NCBI GenBank assembly: GCA_001298575.1
Contig: LJCV01000260.1
Span: forward strand, 1-64,000
From: Actinobacteria bacterium OK074
GTDB lineage: Bacteria > Actinomycetota > Actinomycetes > Streptomycetales > Streptomycetaceae
Direction: 5' to 3'
DNA length: 64,000 nt
Shown: in pieces, positions 1 through 8,325 of the stretch
Position numbering within the stretch: the stretch's first letter is position 1
Layout: each line of letters begins with the position of its first letter
The notes under the pieces: generated by a model
Told to the model about the DNA's origin: nothing
What the model saw: the letters and a program-made list of their open reading frames with translations, nothing else
Databases searched by the model: none
Translations under genes and position numbers: made by a program

Positions 1-654
1 GTACTGCGTGTACGCGCCCTGCCCGGACGTCGCGCCGAGGATGACCGCAGAGCCGTCCACGACCCGTACGCCGGCCCCGGGCGTGGCCAGCTGCCGCCCC
101 CTGACGGCCCCGCCCCCGGCCACCCCCCCGCGGGTCCGGGCCGCCGCAGGGCCCCCCACCAGCCCCGCACCACGACGCCGACTCCGCACCCACCACCCCC
201 GACCCCCGCCGAAGCCTTCCCGCACGGCGCGGACAGCGGCCCCCCGACGACGTACGCCTTCCCGTCGTCGGGCCGCCACGGATCCACCGGCAACACGAAC
301 ACCACCCCCAACTCCCCGGCGGGCGCGCCCCGTTCGAGGCGCGGAGGCCCCGGCGGCCGTCGGGCCCCCGGCGCATCGGCGGCCTCCGCCCTCTCCGGCC
401 TCTCGGCGGTGTCCGCCCCGCCGGCCCGCCGCCCGGGCTCGGCCAACCGCGCCGCGGACAACCGCCGTTCCTCCCGCCCGGACGTCCGCGCCCTGTTCTC
501 CCAACGCCGCGGCACCCTGACCGCCATCGCCGCCGCGGTCCTCTTCCTGGCGGCGATGCTCGTCGGCATGGCCGTCTTCTCCCCGAACTCCAGCTCGGCG
601 GACCCGTCCCCGACGACGTCCCCGTCGACGAGCGCCACACAGTCCGGCCAGTAA
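1..654 (+). CDS. 3' end of a Pro-rich membrane-anchored protein
   Basis: The frame is open from base 1 to the TAA at 652-654, so only the C-terminal 217 residues are present and the start lies outside the window. What is visible is a long, disordered Pro/Arg/Gly-rich stretch, then a basic segment, one hydrophobic helix (about LTAIAAAVLFLAAMLVGMAV) and a short Ser/Thr/Pro-rich tail. That arrangement fits a cytoplasmic or kinase-like N-terminal part tethered by one transmembrane helix with a short extracytoplasmic tail. Function cannot be assigned from this portion; a Ser/Thr kinase or FHA-type regulator is possible but unsupported. Confidence 0.55.
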   Translation, partial: VLRVRALPGRRAEDDRRAVHDPYAGPGRGQLPPPDGPAPGHPPAGPGRRRAPHQPRTTTPTPHPPPPTPAEAFPHGADSGPPTTYAFPSSGRHGSTGNTNTTPNSPAGAPRSRRGGPGGRRAPGASAASALSGLSAVSAPPARRPGSANRAADNRRSSRPDVRALFSQRRGTLTAIAAAVLFLAAMLVGMAVFSPNSSSADPSPTTSPSTSATQSGQ

Positions 655-751
655 GCCGGCACGTCGGCGCCCTGTGCGAGGCGGGCCTCCTCCGCACCAT
701 CCGCCGGGGGAATGGCGGCCCGGTGTGATCCAGCTCACGCGAGATGCACAC

Positions 752-759
752 TTGCGCAA
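752..759. promoter_or_regulatory. TTGCGCAA palindrome upstream of the 777 gene
   Basis: A perfect 8-bp palindrome TTGCGCAA lies 17 bp before the ATG at 777. The same 8-mer occurs at 1520-1527, in front of the TatA-like gene on the other strand. A shared regulator is inferred only from the repeated word and its position. Confidence 0.4.
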
Positions 760-776
760 CATCTAAACTGTCGGCC

Positions 777-1049
777 ATGAGAACGAGCGGTGTCACGGCC
801 ACGGAAGACGCTCAGGCGCACGCGGAGTGGGAGTACGCGGAGCTGGACGGCGGCCCGGCGAGCGGACTGCGGCTGCGGGTGAGCGACCGCCCCAAGGCGA
901 TCCAGGTCACGCTGCCCTGCGAACTCGTCGACCCGGTCGATCCGACCACCCCGGCCGGTCTGCGCGTCGAGGCGCTCTACATCTACCGCCGCGACCTGCG
1001 GGTGAAGACCGAACCGCTGCGGTACGGCTTCGACGGCGTCAGCCCCTGA
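777..1049 (+). CDS. Small hypothetical protein (90 aa)
   Basis: Codes for 90 residues starting at the ATG following CGGCC; an in-frame upstream ATG at 744 overlaps the promoter-like TTGCGCAA box and is less likely. The product is soluble, acidic and lacks signal or membrane segments. It resembles small Streptomyces proteins of unknown function, but I do not recognise the family with certainty. It stands alone, converging on the tatA-like gene, and a hairpin follows it. No good Shine-Dalgarno sequence is visible, so translation could be leaderless or weak. Confidence 0.55.
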   Translation: MRTSGVTATEDAQAHAEWEYAELDGGPASGLRLRVSDRPKAIQVTLPCELVDPVDPTTPAGLRVEALYIYRRDLRVKTEPLRYGFDGVSP

Positions 1050-1099
1050 AGCCCATGAGGTCCCCCTGAACCCATGAGGTCCCCCTGAAGTCCATGAGG
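1050..1099. repeat. Three tandem ~19-bp repeats after the 777 gene
   Basis: The unit CCATGAGGTCCCCCTGAA occurs twice almost perfectly, followed by a third degenerate copy (TCCATGAGGCC). It begins at the stop codon of the upstream gene. Each copy contains ATG and TGA, but no frame makes a credible peptide. Confidence 0.7.
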
Positions 1100-1114
1100 C
1101 CGGGGCATACGAAC

Positions 1115-1145
1115 ACGGCGGCGGTCGCCGAAGCGCCGCCGCCGT
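1115..1145. terminator. Convergent terminator-like hairpin
   Basis: ACGGCGGCGG (1115-1124) pairs with CCGCCGCCGT (1136-1145), a 10-bp perfect G/C stem with an 11-nt loop. It lies between two convergent genes and can serve both. There is no T-tract, which is common for Streptomyces terminators. Confidence 0.55.
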
Positions 1146-1159
1146 ACGTCCTCGCGTGT

Positions 1160-1465
1160 TCAGGAGGCCGCGGTGTGCGCCTCCGGCTGGCGGGGCGCGG
1201 CGGCCGGGGCCGTCACCGTCGGCTCGCCCGGGGCCGCCTTGATGAGCCGGGCCGCGGGCTCCGTGGCGGACGCGTCGGTCGACTCCGCCGTGGTCGCGGT
1301 CGTCGTCGCCCCGTCCTCCTTCATCGCCTTCGCCTCGCTCTTGAGGATGCGCATCGACTTGCCGAGCGCGCGAGCGGTGTCGGGGAGTTTCCGGGAGCCG
1401 AACAGGACGATGAACACGATCGCCACGACCAGCAGGTGCCAGGGTTCCAGTCCGTTGCGCAGCAT
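1160..1465 (-). CDS. tatA: TatA/TatE-like twin-arginine translocase subunit paralogue
   Basis: This 101-residue protein has the TatA layout: a very short N-terminus, one transmembrane helix (WHLLVVAIVFIVLFGSRKLP), the conserved FG-x-KLP hinge, an amphipathic helix (DTARALGKSMRILKSEAKAMKED) and a disordered Ala/Thr/Pro tail. TatA oligomers form the pore for folded twin-arginine substrates. The ATG at 1465 is chosen because TatA proteins begin just before the helix and GGAAAGG lies in front; an ATG at 1483 is possible. TatB and TatC are not nearby, so this is probably an extra copy, with the housekeeping one elsewhere. Confidence 0.85.
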   Translation of the reverse strand: MLRNGLEPWHLLVVAIVFIVLFGSRKLPDTARALGKSMRILKSEAKAMKEDGATTTATTAESTDASATEPAARLIKAAPGEPTVTAPAAAPRQPEAHTAAS

Positions 1466-1510
1466 CCTGCCCGCCTTTCCCATGCGTCTCAAGGTGTCTC
1501 ATCGCTGATG

Positions 1511-1536
1511 GTTGCTACATTGCGCAACTGTACAAC
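1511..1536. promoter_or_regulatory. Dyad operator candidate upstream of tatA-like gene
   Basis: GTTG, TACA and TTGC are mirrored around a TTGCGCAA core (1520-1527), giving an imperfect 26-bp dyad between the ATPase stop (1548) and the tatA-like start. This suggests that tatA has its own promoter and a dimeric regulator. Confidence 0.45.
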
Positions 1537-1547
1537 CATAGGACCGC

Positions 1548-4229
1548 TCAGTCGCCCCCTCCGAAGGTGTGACTTCTGTCGACGTCGACGTCGACGTCGG
1601 CATCGGTATCGGCACCGGCGTCGATACGGCGCTGATAGCGCGCCCTGGCCGGCGCCAGCCCGGCCGCGTACAGGGCGAGGACCACGGCGAGCAGCAGGTA
1701 GTAGCGGCCCGGCAGGGCGGTCAGGCCCAGCGGTCCGGCCGCCGGGGACAGCGGCAGCAGCAGCCCGGCGACGGCGAGCCCGACCGCGGCCCACCCGATG
1801 GGCCCGGTCCGCCGGGCGGTCCCGCGCACCCGCGGTCGTACGCGTCCTGGCACTCGTCGTACGCGCCCCCGCAGCAGCAGCATCACCAGTGCCTGGGTGA
1901 GCAGGTTCTCCGTGAACCAGCCGGAGTGGAAGAGGGCCTGTTCCTCCGCGCCGACCGTGTTGTGCACGGCGAGGGCGAGGACCGCGAAGGTCGCGAGGTC
2001 GGCGACCGCGTTCAGCACGCCGAAGCCGACGATGAAGCGGAGCAGCTCGCGGGGGCGCAGCACGGTCGGGCGGGCGAGTTCGGCGGGGGCCGGGCGGTCG
2101 TGGGCGAAGGAGAGCTGGGCGGCGTCGAAGCACAGGTTCTGGGCGAGGACCTGGGCCGGCAGCATCGGCAGGAACGGCAGCACTATGCCTGCGGCGAGCA
2201 TCGCGATGACGTTGCCGAGGTTGGAGGAGAGGGTCACGCGCAGATACGCGGCGATGTTGCCGCTGCTGCGCCGCCCGGCCGCCACGGCGTACCCGATCGC
2301 GGTCAAGTCCCGTTCGTCCTCGGCGAGTACGACGTCGGCGCCCTCGCGCGCCACGTCGCTCGCGTCGCGCGGGGCGATGCCGACGTCGGCGGTGCGCAGC
2401 GCGGGCAGGTCGTTGACGCCGTCGCCGAGGAACCCGACGGTGTGCCCGGCGCCGCGCAGCGCGGCCACGATCCGGGCCTTGTGGGTGGGGGTGCAGCGGG
2501 CGAACACGGTGGTGCGCAGGGCGAGTTGACCGAGGTCGGGGTGGTGGTCGAGGTCCGCGGCCGTGCGCACGTCGTCGTCCTTGACGTCCAGCCCCAGGTC
2601 CCGGCAGGTGCGGGCGGCCGTCCCCGGGTGGTCCCCGGTGAGGATCTTCACCGCCACGCCCCGCTCGGCGAGTTGGGCGAGCGCCTCGGCGGCGGACGGC
2701 ACGAGGGCGTCGCGCAGTGCGACGAACCCCCGGAATTCCAGGCCGCGTTCGTCCGCCGCGGTGAACTCCCGCGCCCGTACCGGCCGTTGGGTGGTGGCGA
2801 CGGCGAGCAGCCGGGCCCCGTCGGCGGCGTGCGAGTCGGCGAGCGCGAGCAGCCGCGCCCGCGCGTCCTCGTCCAGCGCACACCGCTCCAGCACGTTCTC
2901 GACGGCGCCTTTGACGACGAGTGTGTGGGTGCCGAGGGGAGCGCCGGGCACGCGGACGACGGCGGTGGACAGCCGCCGTACGGGATCGAAGGGCAGCGCG
3001 GCGATCCCGTCGTATTCACCATGGCCGTCCCCGAACAGGCGATCTTCCGGAACGGCGTCGAGGAGGGCTTCGTCGAGGGCGTCGGGGACGGGGAGTTCGG
3101 AGAGTTGGAGGGTCCACCAGGCGTTGACGGCGGCCCAGTGCAGGACGGCGGGGTCCTCGCGCCCGTCGGCGTCGAAGGCGCGGTCGACGACGGGCCGGTC
3201 CTCGGTGAGGGTGCCGGTCTTGTCGAGGCAGAGCACGTCGACGGCGCCGAGATCGTGCAGCGCGGGCAGCCGCTTGACGATCACCCCGTGCGTACGGGCC
3301 AGCAGCGCCGCCCCGCGCGCGAGACAGGTGGTGACGATGACGGGCAGCATCTCGGGCGTCATCCCGACGGCGACGGCGACGGCGAACGGCAGCGTCTCGA
3401 TCCCCCGCCCGCGCAGCGCGGCGCCCGTCATCAGCACCAGCGGCGGCGTGAGCAGCATGAACCGGACGAGAATCCAGGAGATCCCGCTGACGGACCGGTC
3501 GAAGGCGCTGGCCTCGCGCACGGGCGTATGGCTGTACGAGGCGGCGAACCGCGTCCGCGATCCGGTGGCGACGACGACGGCGGTGGCGGTACCGGTGGCG
3601 ACACTGCTGCCCTGAAAGCAGAAGGAGGGCGAATCGAACGCGGATTCGATGACCCGATCGGCCGGATATTTGTCCGCGGGAGCCGCCTCCCCGGTGAGCG
3701 CGGCCTGGTGGACGGTGAGCCCGCGGGCCCGCAGCAGCCGTACGTCGGCGGGGACGAGGTCCCCCGGCCCGAGCCGCACGATGTCGCCGGGCACGAGCTG
3801 CCCGACGGGAACGTCGAGGGTCCCCTCCTGCCGTACGACGGTGGCGGTGTCGGCGACCAGTTCGCGCAGCGCGGCCATGGAGCGGTCGGCCCGGTGCTCG
3901 CCGCTCGACCGCAGCACGCAGCTGATGGCGACGAGCACGAGGATGACCCCCGCGGTGCCCCAGGACGCGACCAGCGCGGAGACGCCCCCGAGGGTGAGCA
4001 GCACGGCGGTGAACGGATCCCGCAGGCTGCGCAGGAACCGCCGGACGCGGGTGACGGGCCGGTGCGCGGGCAGCACGTTCGGGCCGTAGCGGAGCAGCCG
4101 GGCCTCGACGTCGGCTTCGGTGAGGCCGTGGGGTGAGGTGTCGAGATGGCGAAGGGTCTGAAGGACGGTAAGGACGGTAAGGACGGTGGGAAACGCCGCG
4201 GACTCCTCGCGGGGGAGGTGCTCAGGCAC
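1548..4229 (-). CDS. mgtA: P-type (P3B, MgtA-like) Mg2+ transport ATPase
   Basis: A complete 893-residue P-type ATPase: actuator-domain TGEA loop near residue 180, phosphorylation motif DKTGTLTE near 336, an MTPEMLP transmembrane motif, the TGDHPGTA and GDGVND hinge motifs, and a C-terminal membrane block with an NLCFDAAQ segment resembling the MgtA/MgtB signature. MgtA-type pumps import Mg2+ (P3B). The C-terminus is an odd acidic Asp/Val repeat. A GTG at 4229 overlaps the ArsR stop by 8 bp (GTGCCTGA), arguing for translational coupling; an open frame extends upstream to ATG 4331 inside arsR but that overlap would be 110 bp. Substrate by family resemblance; other divalent cations are possible. 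Confidence 0.85.
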   Translation of the reverse strand: MPEHLPREESAAFPTVLTVLTVLQTLRHLDTSPHGLTEADVEARLLRYGPNVLPAHRPVTRVRRFLRSLRDPFTAVLLTLGGVSALVASWGTAGVILVLVAISCVLRSSGEHRADRSMAALRELVADTATVVRQEGTLDVPVGQLVPGDIVRLGPGDLVPADVRLLRARGLTVHQAALTGEAAPADKYPADRVIESAFDSPSFCFQGSSVATGTATAVVVATGSRTRFAASYSHTPVREASAFDRSVSGISWILVRFMLLTPPLVLMTGAALRGRGIETLPFAVAVAVGMTPEMLPVIVTTCLARGAALLARTHGVIVKRLPALHDLGAVDVLCLDKTGTLTEDRPVVDRAFDADGREDPAVLHWAAVNAWWTLQLSELPVPDALDEALLDAVPEDRLFGDGHGEYDGIAALPFDPVRRLSTAVVRVPGAPLGTHTLVVKGAVENVLERCALDEDARARLLALADSHAADGARLLAVATTQRPVRAREFTAADERGLEFRGFVALRDALVPSAAEALAQLAERGVAVKILTGDHPGTAARTCRDLGLDVKDDDVRTAADLDHHPDLGQLALRTTVFARCTPTHKARIVAALRGAGHTVGFLGDGVNDLPALRTADVGIAPRDASDVAREGADVVLAEDERDLTAIGYAVAAGRRSSGNIAAYLRVTLSSNLGNVIAMLAAGIVLPFLPMLPAQVLAQNLCFDAAQLSFAHDRPAPAELARPTVLRPRELLRFIVGFGVLNAVADLATFAVLALAVHNTVGAEEQALFHSGWFTENLLTQALVMLLLRGRVRRVPGRVRPRVRGTARRTGPIGWAAVGLAVAGLLLPLSPAAGPLGLTALPGRYYLLLAVVLALYAAGLAPARARYQRRIDAGADTDADVDVDVDRSHTFGGGD

Positions 4230-4605
4230 CGCCGGCGCGCAGTCGCCGTACGGGCGGGGCGTCGCCGGCGCCATCGGTGTCGGCGCGCGCGGCGAGCTGC
4301 CCGACCATGAGCCGTACGACGGTGACGACATCGGGATCGTCGACGTAGTACACCTGCCGACGCCCCTCCCGCCGCGACCGGACGAGCCCGGCGAGCTTGA
4401 GCTTGGACAGATGCTGGCTGACGGAGGGGAGCGCGCCGCCGACGCGGTCGGCGAGATGGGTCACGTCACTCTCGCCCTGCGCGAGCGCCCACATCAGATG
4501 CAGCCGGGCGGAGGAGGCAAGCAGCCCGAACGCGGCGGCCGCCTCGGCCAGCACCTCGCCGGACGGATCCCCGGACCCGTCCTGCCCCTCTCCCCACACA
4601 CCCAT
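4222..4605 (-). CDS. ArsR-family winged-helix repressor
   Basis: The 127-residue protein has an ArsR HTH: SSARLHLMWALAQGESDVTHLADRVGGALPSVSQHLSKLKLAGLVRSRREGRRQVYY. It overlaps the start of the downstream cation ATPase by 8 bp and so very likely controls that pump. It has no cysteine, and the C-terminal helix (DDPDVVTVVRLMVGQLAARA) lacks the His residues of the SmtB/CzrA/NmtR alpha-5 metal site, so the inducer is not obvious; it may sense something other than Zn/Ni/Co, or use an unusual site. Confidence 0.85.
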   Translation of the reverse strand: MGVWGEGQDGSGDPSGEVLAEAAAAFGLLASSARLHLMWALAQGESDVTHLADRVGGALPSVSQHLSKLKLAGLVRSRREGRRQVYYVDDPDVVTVVRLMVGQLAARADTDGAGDAPPVRRLRAGGA

Positions 4606-4722
4606 CTGCCGCTCTGCCCGCCGTTCTGTTCCGCCGTGGTCTTTGGTCCTTGTGCCGGTCCAGTCTAGGGGGAGGGGGCGGGCACGGGGTGTGTTCGGGG
4701 TGGCACGTTTGGTGAAGGGAGG

Positions 4723-5313
4723 TCAGCCCAGGAGCTGAGCCGGCAGCGTCGGCAGGACGCAGACGGCGGCACCCGCGAGGCCGCCGAGAGCGAGCCACCG
4801 CCGTACCGCCCTGACCCGGGTACCCGATACCGCCCGCTGAACCATGGCCACCTGTACGCGGTCGCGAGGGAACATGCCGGTGGCGGCGAAGGCCACGCCG
4901 AACGCCGCGACGAGCCAGCCGAGGAAGAAGAGCCCGGCCCACCGGGACGCCACACCGAAGCCGACCCGCACGTACCCGTCCCCCGCCTGCTGCACGGAGA
5001 CCTTCCCGCCCGGCTTCCCTGCCGCCCGGACACTCGCCCGGTCGTTGACGACCCTGCCGTCGTCGGACCGGAAGGTCCCTCCGCACACCGTGGTCCCACG
5101 GGAGTTGCGGCCGCCCTGGTCGACCCAGCAGCGCTCCACGGCCAGAGTCCCGTGAACGCCGACGACACCGGCGGCGTGGGCCGCGTTGTAGAGCCCGAAC
5201 CCGGAGACCAGCAGGGCGAGCACGAAGAACAGGGCTCCGAGGGCACGGCCCGTGATGCCGGGGCGGGGGAGTGGTGTGGGGGGTTGGAGCGGCATCAACT
5301 CCGGTTGTTCCAC
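4723..5313 (-). CDS. Hypothetical membrane protein, 196 aa
   Basis: Pro-rich cytoplasmic start, then a hydrophobic helix (ALGALFFVLALLVSGFGLY), an extracytoplasmic beta-rich domain with two Cys (ERCWVDQ, TTVCGG; possible disulphide), a second helix pair (AGLFFLGWLVAAFGVAFAATGMF) and a final C-terminal helix. I recognise no family. It is monocistronic, between the arsR promoter region and another minus-strand gene. An ATG at 5313 with GAGA just upstream was used. Confidence 0.65.
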   Translation of the reverse strand: MEQPELMPLQPPTPLPRPGITGRALGALFFVLALLVSGFGLYNAAHAAGVVGVHGTLAVERCWVDQGGRNSRGTTVCGGTFRSDDGRVVNDRASVRAAGKPGGKVSVQQAGDGYVRVGFGVASRWAGLFFLGWLVAAFGVAFAATGMFPRDRVQVAMVQRAVSGTRVRAVRRWLALGGLAGAAVCVLPTLPAQLLG

Positions 5314-5422
5314 TGCGGGTTCTCTCCTGTGCCGTACGTCGCGACCGGCTCGTGGTCACGCCTCAATTCATCGCCGCATGGCGTGAAGCTCCGGGTTCCC
5401 CAGGTGAGTGCTCCTGTCAGGC

Positions 5423-5929
5423 TCACAATTTGCCGGAGATAACCCCGCGCCAGGTCCAGCCCGCCTCCAGGACGGCGCTCTGGAGGGGGTTCTTCAGGTC
5501 GTCGCTGTCGAAGCTGAACGTCTCCTCCAGGCTGCCGTCCTCGTCCCTGCTGAGCGACCAGCGCTTCGAGACGGTCTTCACCTGACCGCGCTGGACCTCG
5601 GACGACAGGGCGACCCTGGGGGTGTCACCGACCCAGTCGACCTCGCATTGCTGGTCAAGGGCACGGACTTCGTTCTTCTCCGGGACCAGGCGCATGTGAA
5701 CCTTGAACATCCGGCTCAGCTGAGTGCGAAGGAAGAAGGTTCGCCAGGCCGGCTCCAGGATGCGCCACTCGGCCACCAGGTCCGCGCCCTCGTCGCGACC
5801 GTCCCGAATGGCGTACGGAACGTCAGGACTGTTGAGGCCGAGCAGGGCCGCGTGTACTTCGCCGGCGGACAGCGGGGCGATGCCGTCGGCGGGGTGCTTG
5901 GTTCCGGTCAGCTTGTCGAAGAGGCCCAT
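5423..5929 (-). CDS. Hypothetical cytoplasmic protein, 168 aa
   Basis: A soluble alpha/beta protein beginning MGLFDKLTGTKHPADGI and ending WTWRGVISGKL. It has no signal peptide, no membrane segment and no motif that I recognise. The N-terminus (MGLFDKLTG) resembles that of many small Streptomyces orphans. It sits 49 bp after the next minus-strand gene and may be co-transcribed with the type VII-associated genes, but this is only positional. Confidence 0.6.
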   Translation of the reverse strand: MGLFDKLTGTKHPADGIAPLSAGEVHAALLGLNSPDVPYAIRDGRDEGADLVAEWRILEPAWRTFFLRTQLSRMFKVHMRLVPEKNEVRALDQQCEVDWVGDTPRVALSSEVQRGQVKTVSKRWSLSRDEDGSLEETFSFDSDDLKNPLQSAVLEAGWTWRGVISGKL

Positions 5930-5978
5930 GGCGTCAACCTATGAGGCCGCGGGTTGCAGGTGCAAGGTCGGCCAACGG

Positions 5979-6476
5979 CTATGATGCCGCGCCGGTACCC
6001 GGCCGGACCGTGCGCACGAAGTCCTCGAAGTCGCCCAGAACGACGCGGTGTTGGGTCGCGGTGGATGTCAAGACCAGGCGGATCACTGCCCGTTCGCGTG
6101 GATCTGTGACGTCCAGCAGGGACAGGTACACCTGAGTCTGGACGAGGTCGCGGGGCGCGCCGCCGACGGTCGCGGAGACGGCCAGCTTCTGGATGAGGCC
6201 GGGCACCTCCGCAGAGCCCATCTCACGCCTGTCGGTGAGTTCGACCGACGCACCGGTCTCACGCAGCCGCGCCACCGACCCGTCGGCGATTTCGGGAAGC
6301 GTCGCCGCGTCCGGGCGGTACTCGCCGTCGATCGTGATGTTTGCGGTGAACCCGGCGTCCGGCCGAGGATGCAAAGCGATGAACGCCGTACCCGGCGCGC
6401 CGACCTCGTCCGGCGGCGCGGCATGCCAGCCTTCCGGCATCTCGAACTCAATCGGTACGGGCAGGGTCGTAGCCAT
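5979..6476 (-). CDS. Conserved type VII-locus protein, DUF1795-like
   Basis: A 165-residue soluble protein opening with PIEFEMPEGWHAAPPDEVGAPGTAFIALHP, a pattern typical of the DUF1795/LpqN-like mixed alpha/beta fold, followed by TANITIDGEY and a C-terminal helix (VLGDFEDFVRTVRPG). In actinobacteria such proteins are often encoded beside ESX substrates, as here (78 bp downstream of the Gly-rich WXG-type protein). No signal peptide, so it probably acts in the cytoplasm, perhaps as a chaperone-like partner. The family call is from pattern memory and is moderate. Confidence 0.55.
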   Translation of the reverse strand: MATTLPVPIEFEMPEGWHAAPPDEVGAPGTAFIALHPRPDAGFTANITIDGEYRPDAATLPEIADGSVARLRETGASVELTDRREMGSAEVPGLIQKLAVSATVGGAPRDLVQTQVYLSLLDVTDPRERAVIRLVLTSTATQHRVVLGDFEDFVRTVRPGTGAAS

Positions 6477-6554
6477 CTCGGTCTCTCCTTGCTACTGCTG
6501 GGTGCCTGCGGGGCTACTGGTGTGCCCACGGCAGCGGGGCTGCGGAAACCGGTA

Positions 6555-7850
6555 TCAGAACAGACTGCCAATCCCGTCGGCGATGTCGCCGACGGTGTCT
6601 CCGACCTTCCCCGGGTCGACGGTGAACTCGAAGCCCAGGGAGCCTCCGAGCCCGAGGGCGATGCCGGCCTGCGCACCGATCTCCCACTTACCATCGTCAT
6701 CCTTGCCGAGGGTCAGCTCCGTTTCGGCGCCGACACCGGCCCAGCCCTCGGCCGTCGCGCCCGCTCCGATACCGCCGACGTCGGCTCCCAGGGCGCCACC
6801 GCCCTTCGCCCCGGCGAACGCCTCCCCAGTCAGGGCCAGACCCTCACGATTGGCAGTGCCGTTGACGCCTACCTCGGCCCCAGCCGTGCCCTCTGCCCGA
6901 CCATAAAGCCCGACAGGCCCGGCATAGGCACTGCCCTTGGCCGACGCCTCGCCGCCCACCATGGCGCTGGCTCCACCCTGGGCGCCCTCGTTGGTGACGC
7001 CGCCGCTCAGTCCCACCTTGGCCCCGACGGAAGCCTCGGCCTCCCCGTCGAGTTTCATGGCGCCGTTGGTGAGCGAGCCCTCCGCGCTCGCACGGCCGAG
7101 GTCGGCGTGTGCCTCGGCTTCCCCCATCTTGCCGGTGCCGGTGTCGGGCCCGTCGCCCGATGTCCCGACACCAGGACCGGAGACATCGGTGTCGCCTTTG
7201 GCGACCCACCCGTCGGTCGTCGTGCGGGCGTCTTTCTTCTCCAACTCGGCCGCGCGGGTGTCGTCGGCGTCGTCGAGGGAGGTGACGACCTTGGCGTTGA
7301 AGTCGCTTCGGCTGCCGCCGAGATCGTGACGCAGGGCCCAGCAGGCGGTGTCGTCGGCGTCCGCGGCACGTTGTAGGACGAGACCGAGACGGTGGGCGAA
7401 TCCCTCGCAGGCTTCCTGCTGTTGCAGGATGGGGACCTGGTCGGCGGGGGCGTGGCGAGCGCCGGTGTCCTGGGAGAAGCCGTAGCGCGGGGTCACGGTG
7501 CCGGTGGCGTCGACGTGGAGGTCCTGCTCCTTGGCCTCGACGTCAGCGAGGTGGTGAAGGTCGTCCTGGGCCTTCTTCAGCTCCTCATACAGCGATGTGA
7601 GAACGCCGGCGATGCCTTTCGCCTCCTGATGGGCCCTCTCGAACTGCTGCTGGGCGGCGCGTACGTCGTTGTCGGCCTTGGCCGCCGTCAGGACCGGCTG
7701 GGTCCAGCCGGCCTGCCGGAAGGGGCGGGCGACCTGGTCGCCGTACGCGGTGTGCAGTCCCTTGAACTTGGTGGCGGTCTCCTCCCAGCGCTCAGCGGCA
7801 GCTTTGAGATCGTCGAGGCTGAGGTGGTACAGCTGCTCGTATGTTGGCAT
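6555..7850 (-). CDS. Type VII secretion-associated protein: helical N-domain, Gly/Ala-rich repeat C-domain
   Basis: The first 200 residues are helical (YEQLYHLSLDDLKAAAERWEE, then two long helices) and look like an ESX/LXG-type export domain. After a Gly/Asp linker, residues ~235-405 consist of imperfect A-G-V-G repeats (SVGAKVGLSGG, GAEVGVNGTANREG, GIGAGATAEGWAGVGAE) predicted to form regular beta layers, ending in GSLGFEFTVDPGKVGDTVGDI. No nuclease or deaminase motif is visible, so it is not an obvious toxin. It shares a minus-strand series with the WXG-like 7947-8276 gene and the mycosin. It may be secreted and surface-exposed (inference). Confidence 0.65.
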   Translation of the reverse strand: MPTYEQLYHLSLDDLKAAAERWEETATKFKGLHTAYGDQVARPFRQAGWTQPVLTAAKADNDVRAAQQQFERAHQEAKGIAGVLTSLYEELKKAQDDLHHLADVEAKEQDLHVDATGTVTPRYGFSQDTGARHAPADQVPILQQQEACEGFAHRLGLVLQRAADADDTACWALRHDLGGSRSDFNAKVVTSLDDADDTRAAELEKKDARTTTDGWVAKGDTDVSGPGVGTSGDGPDTGTGKMGEAEAHADLGRASAEGSLTNGAMKLDGEAEASVGAKVGLSGGVTNEGAQGGASAMVGGEASAKGSAYAGPVGLYGRAEGTAGAEVGVNGTANREGLALTGEAFAGAKGGGALGADVGGIGAGATAEGWAGVGAETELTLGKDDDGKWEIGAQAGIALGLGGSLGFEFTVDPGKVGDTVGDIADGIGSLF

Positions 7851-7946
7851 GAGCGCGGAGAGTCCCCCGTGGAGTCAATGGCTTCGAGAGCCTTGTCGGG
7901 CCGACGGTGTGACGGTGGGTGGAGCACCCACCGCCTTTAGCGCCTT

Positions 7947-8276
7947 TTAGCCGAAGTCGCTTGCCAGCGAGTGCATGGTCTGGGTGTTCGCGGCTTCGGT
8001 GCGCTGATACAGCGTTCCCGAACTGCCGCACTGGCCGCCGAGGTTGTCGCAGTCGGCCGCGAGCGCGGAGAACTGGACCGACCAGGTCTCCACCAAGCCG
8101 GTAAGCGCTCCGCTCAGCCCGCCGTCCCAGTTGCCGGTGCCGAAGTCCTGGGCTGCCGAGCGTGTCTCGTCCACGGGATGAGAGCCCGCGGCTCGCGTCT
8201 GCCCCGCGATCTCGTGCGCACCGGTGCCCGTACGACTCAGCGCTGCCGGATCCTCGATTTCTGTTCCGGTCGCCAT
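7947..8276 (-). CDS. WXG100-like ESX substrate
   Basis: A 109-residue protein with two helices separated by a turn carrying NWDGGLSGAL (WxG-like), consistent with a four-helix ESX dimer partner. Two Cys occur in the second half (ADCDNLGGQCGSSG), unusual for WXG100 proteins and compatible with an intramolecular disulphide after export. It is followed 96 bp later by the Gly-rich protein and preceded by the mycosin gene, so the three are probably one transcription unit. Confidence 0.6.
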   Translation of the reverse strand: MATGTEIEDPAALSRTGTGAHEIAGQTRAAGSHPVDETRSAAQDFGTGNWDGGLSGALTGLVETWSVQFSALAADCDNLGGQCGSSGTLYQRTEAANTQTMHSLASDFG

Positions 8277-8325
8277 GCGATGTCTCCGATGTGTTTTACG
8301 TTCCGCAGGGAGCGAAGAGCCGTGG

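Noticed and set aside
1569..4136. A long open frame antisense to the cation ATPase gene
   Set aside because: Its translation is Gly/Arg/Glu-rich without motifs and arises from high GC at third positions of the real gene, whose product has all P-type ATPase motifs.
6555..7850. Polymorphic toxin of the type VII locus
   Set aside because: The C-terminal part is Gly/Ala repeats with no nuclease, deaminase or other toxin motif, and no immunity gene follows.
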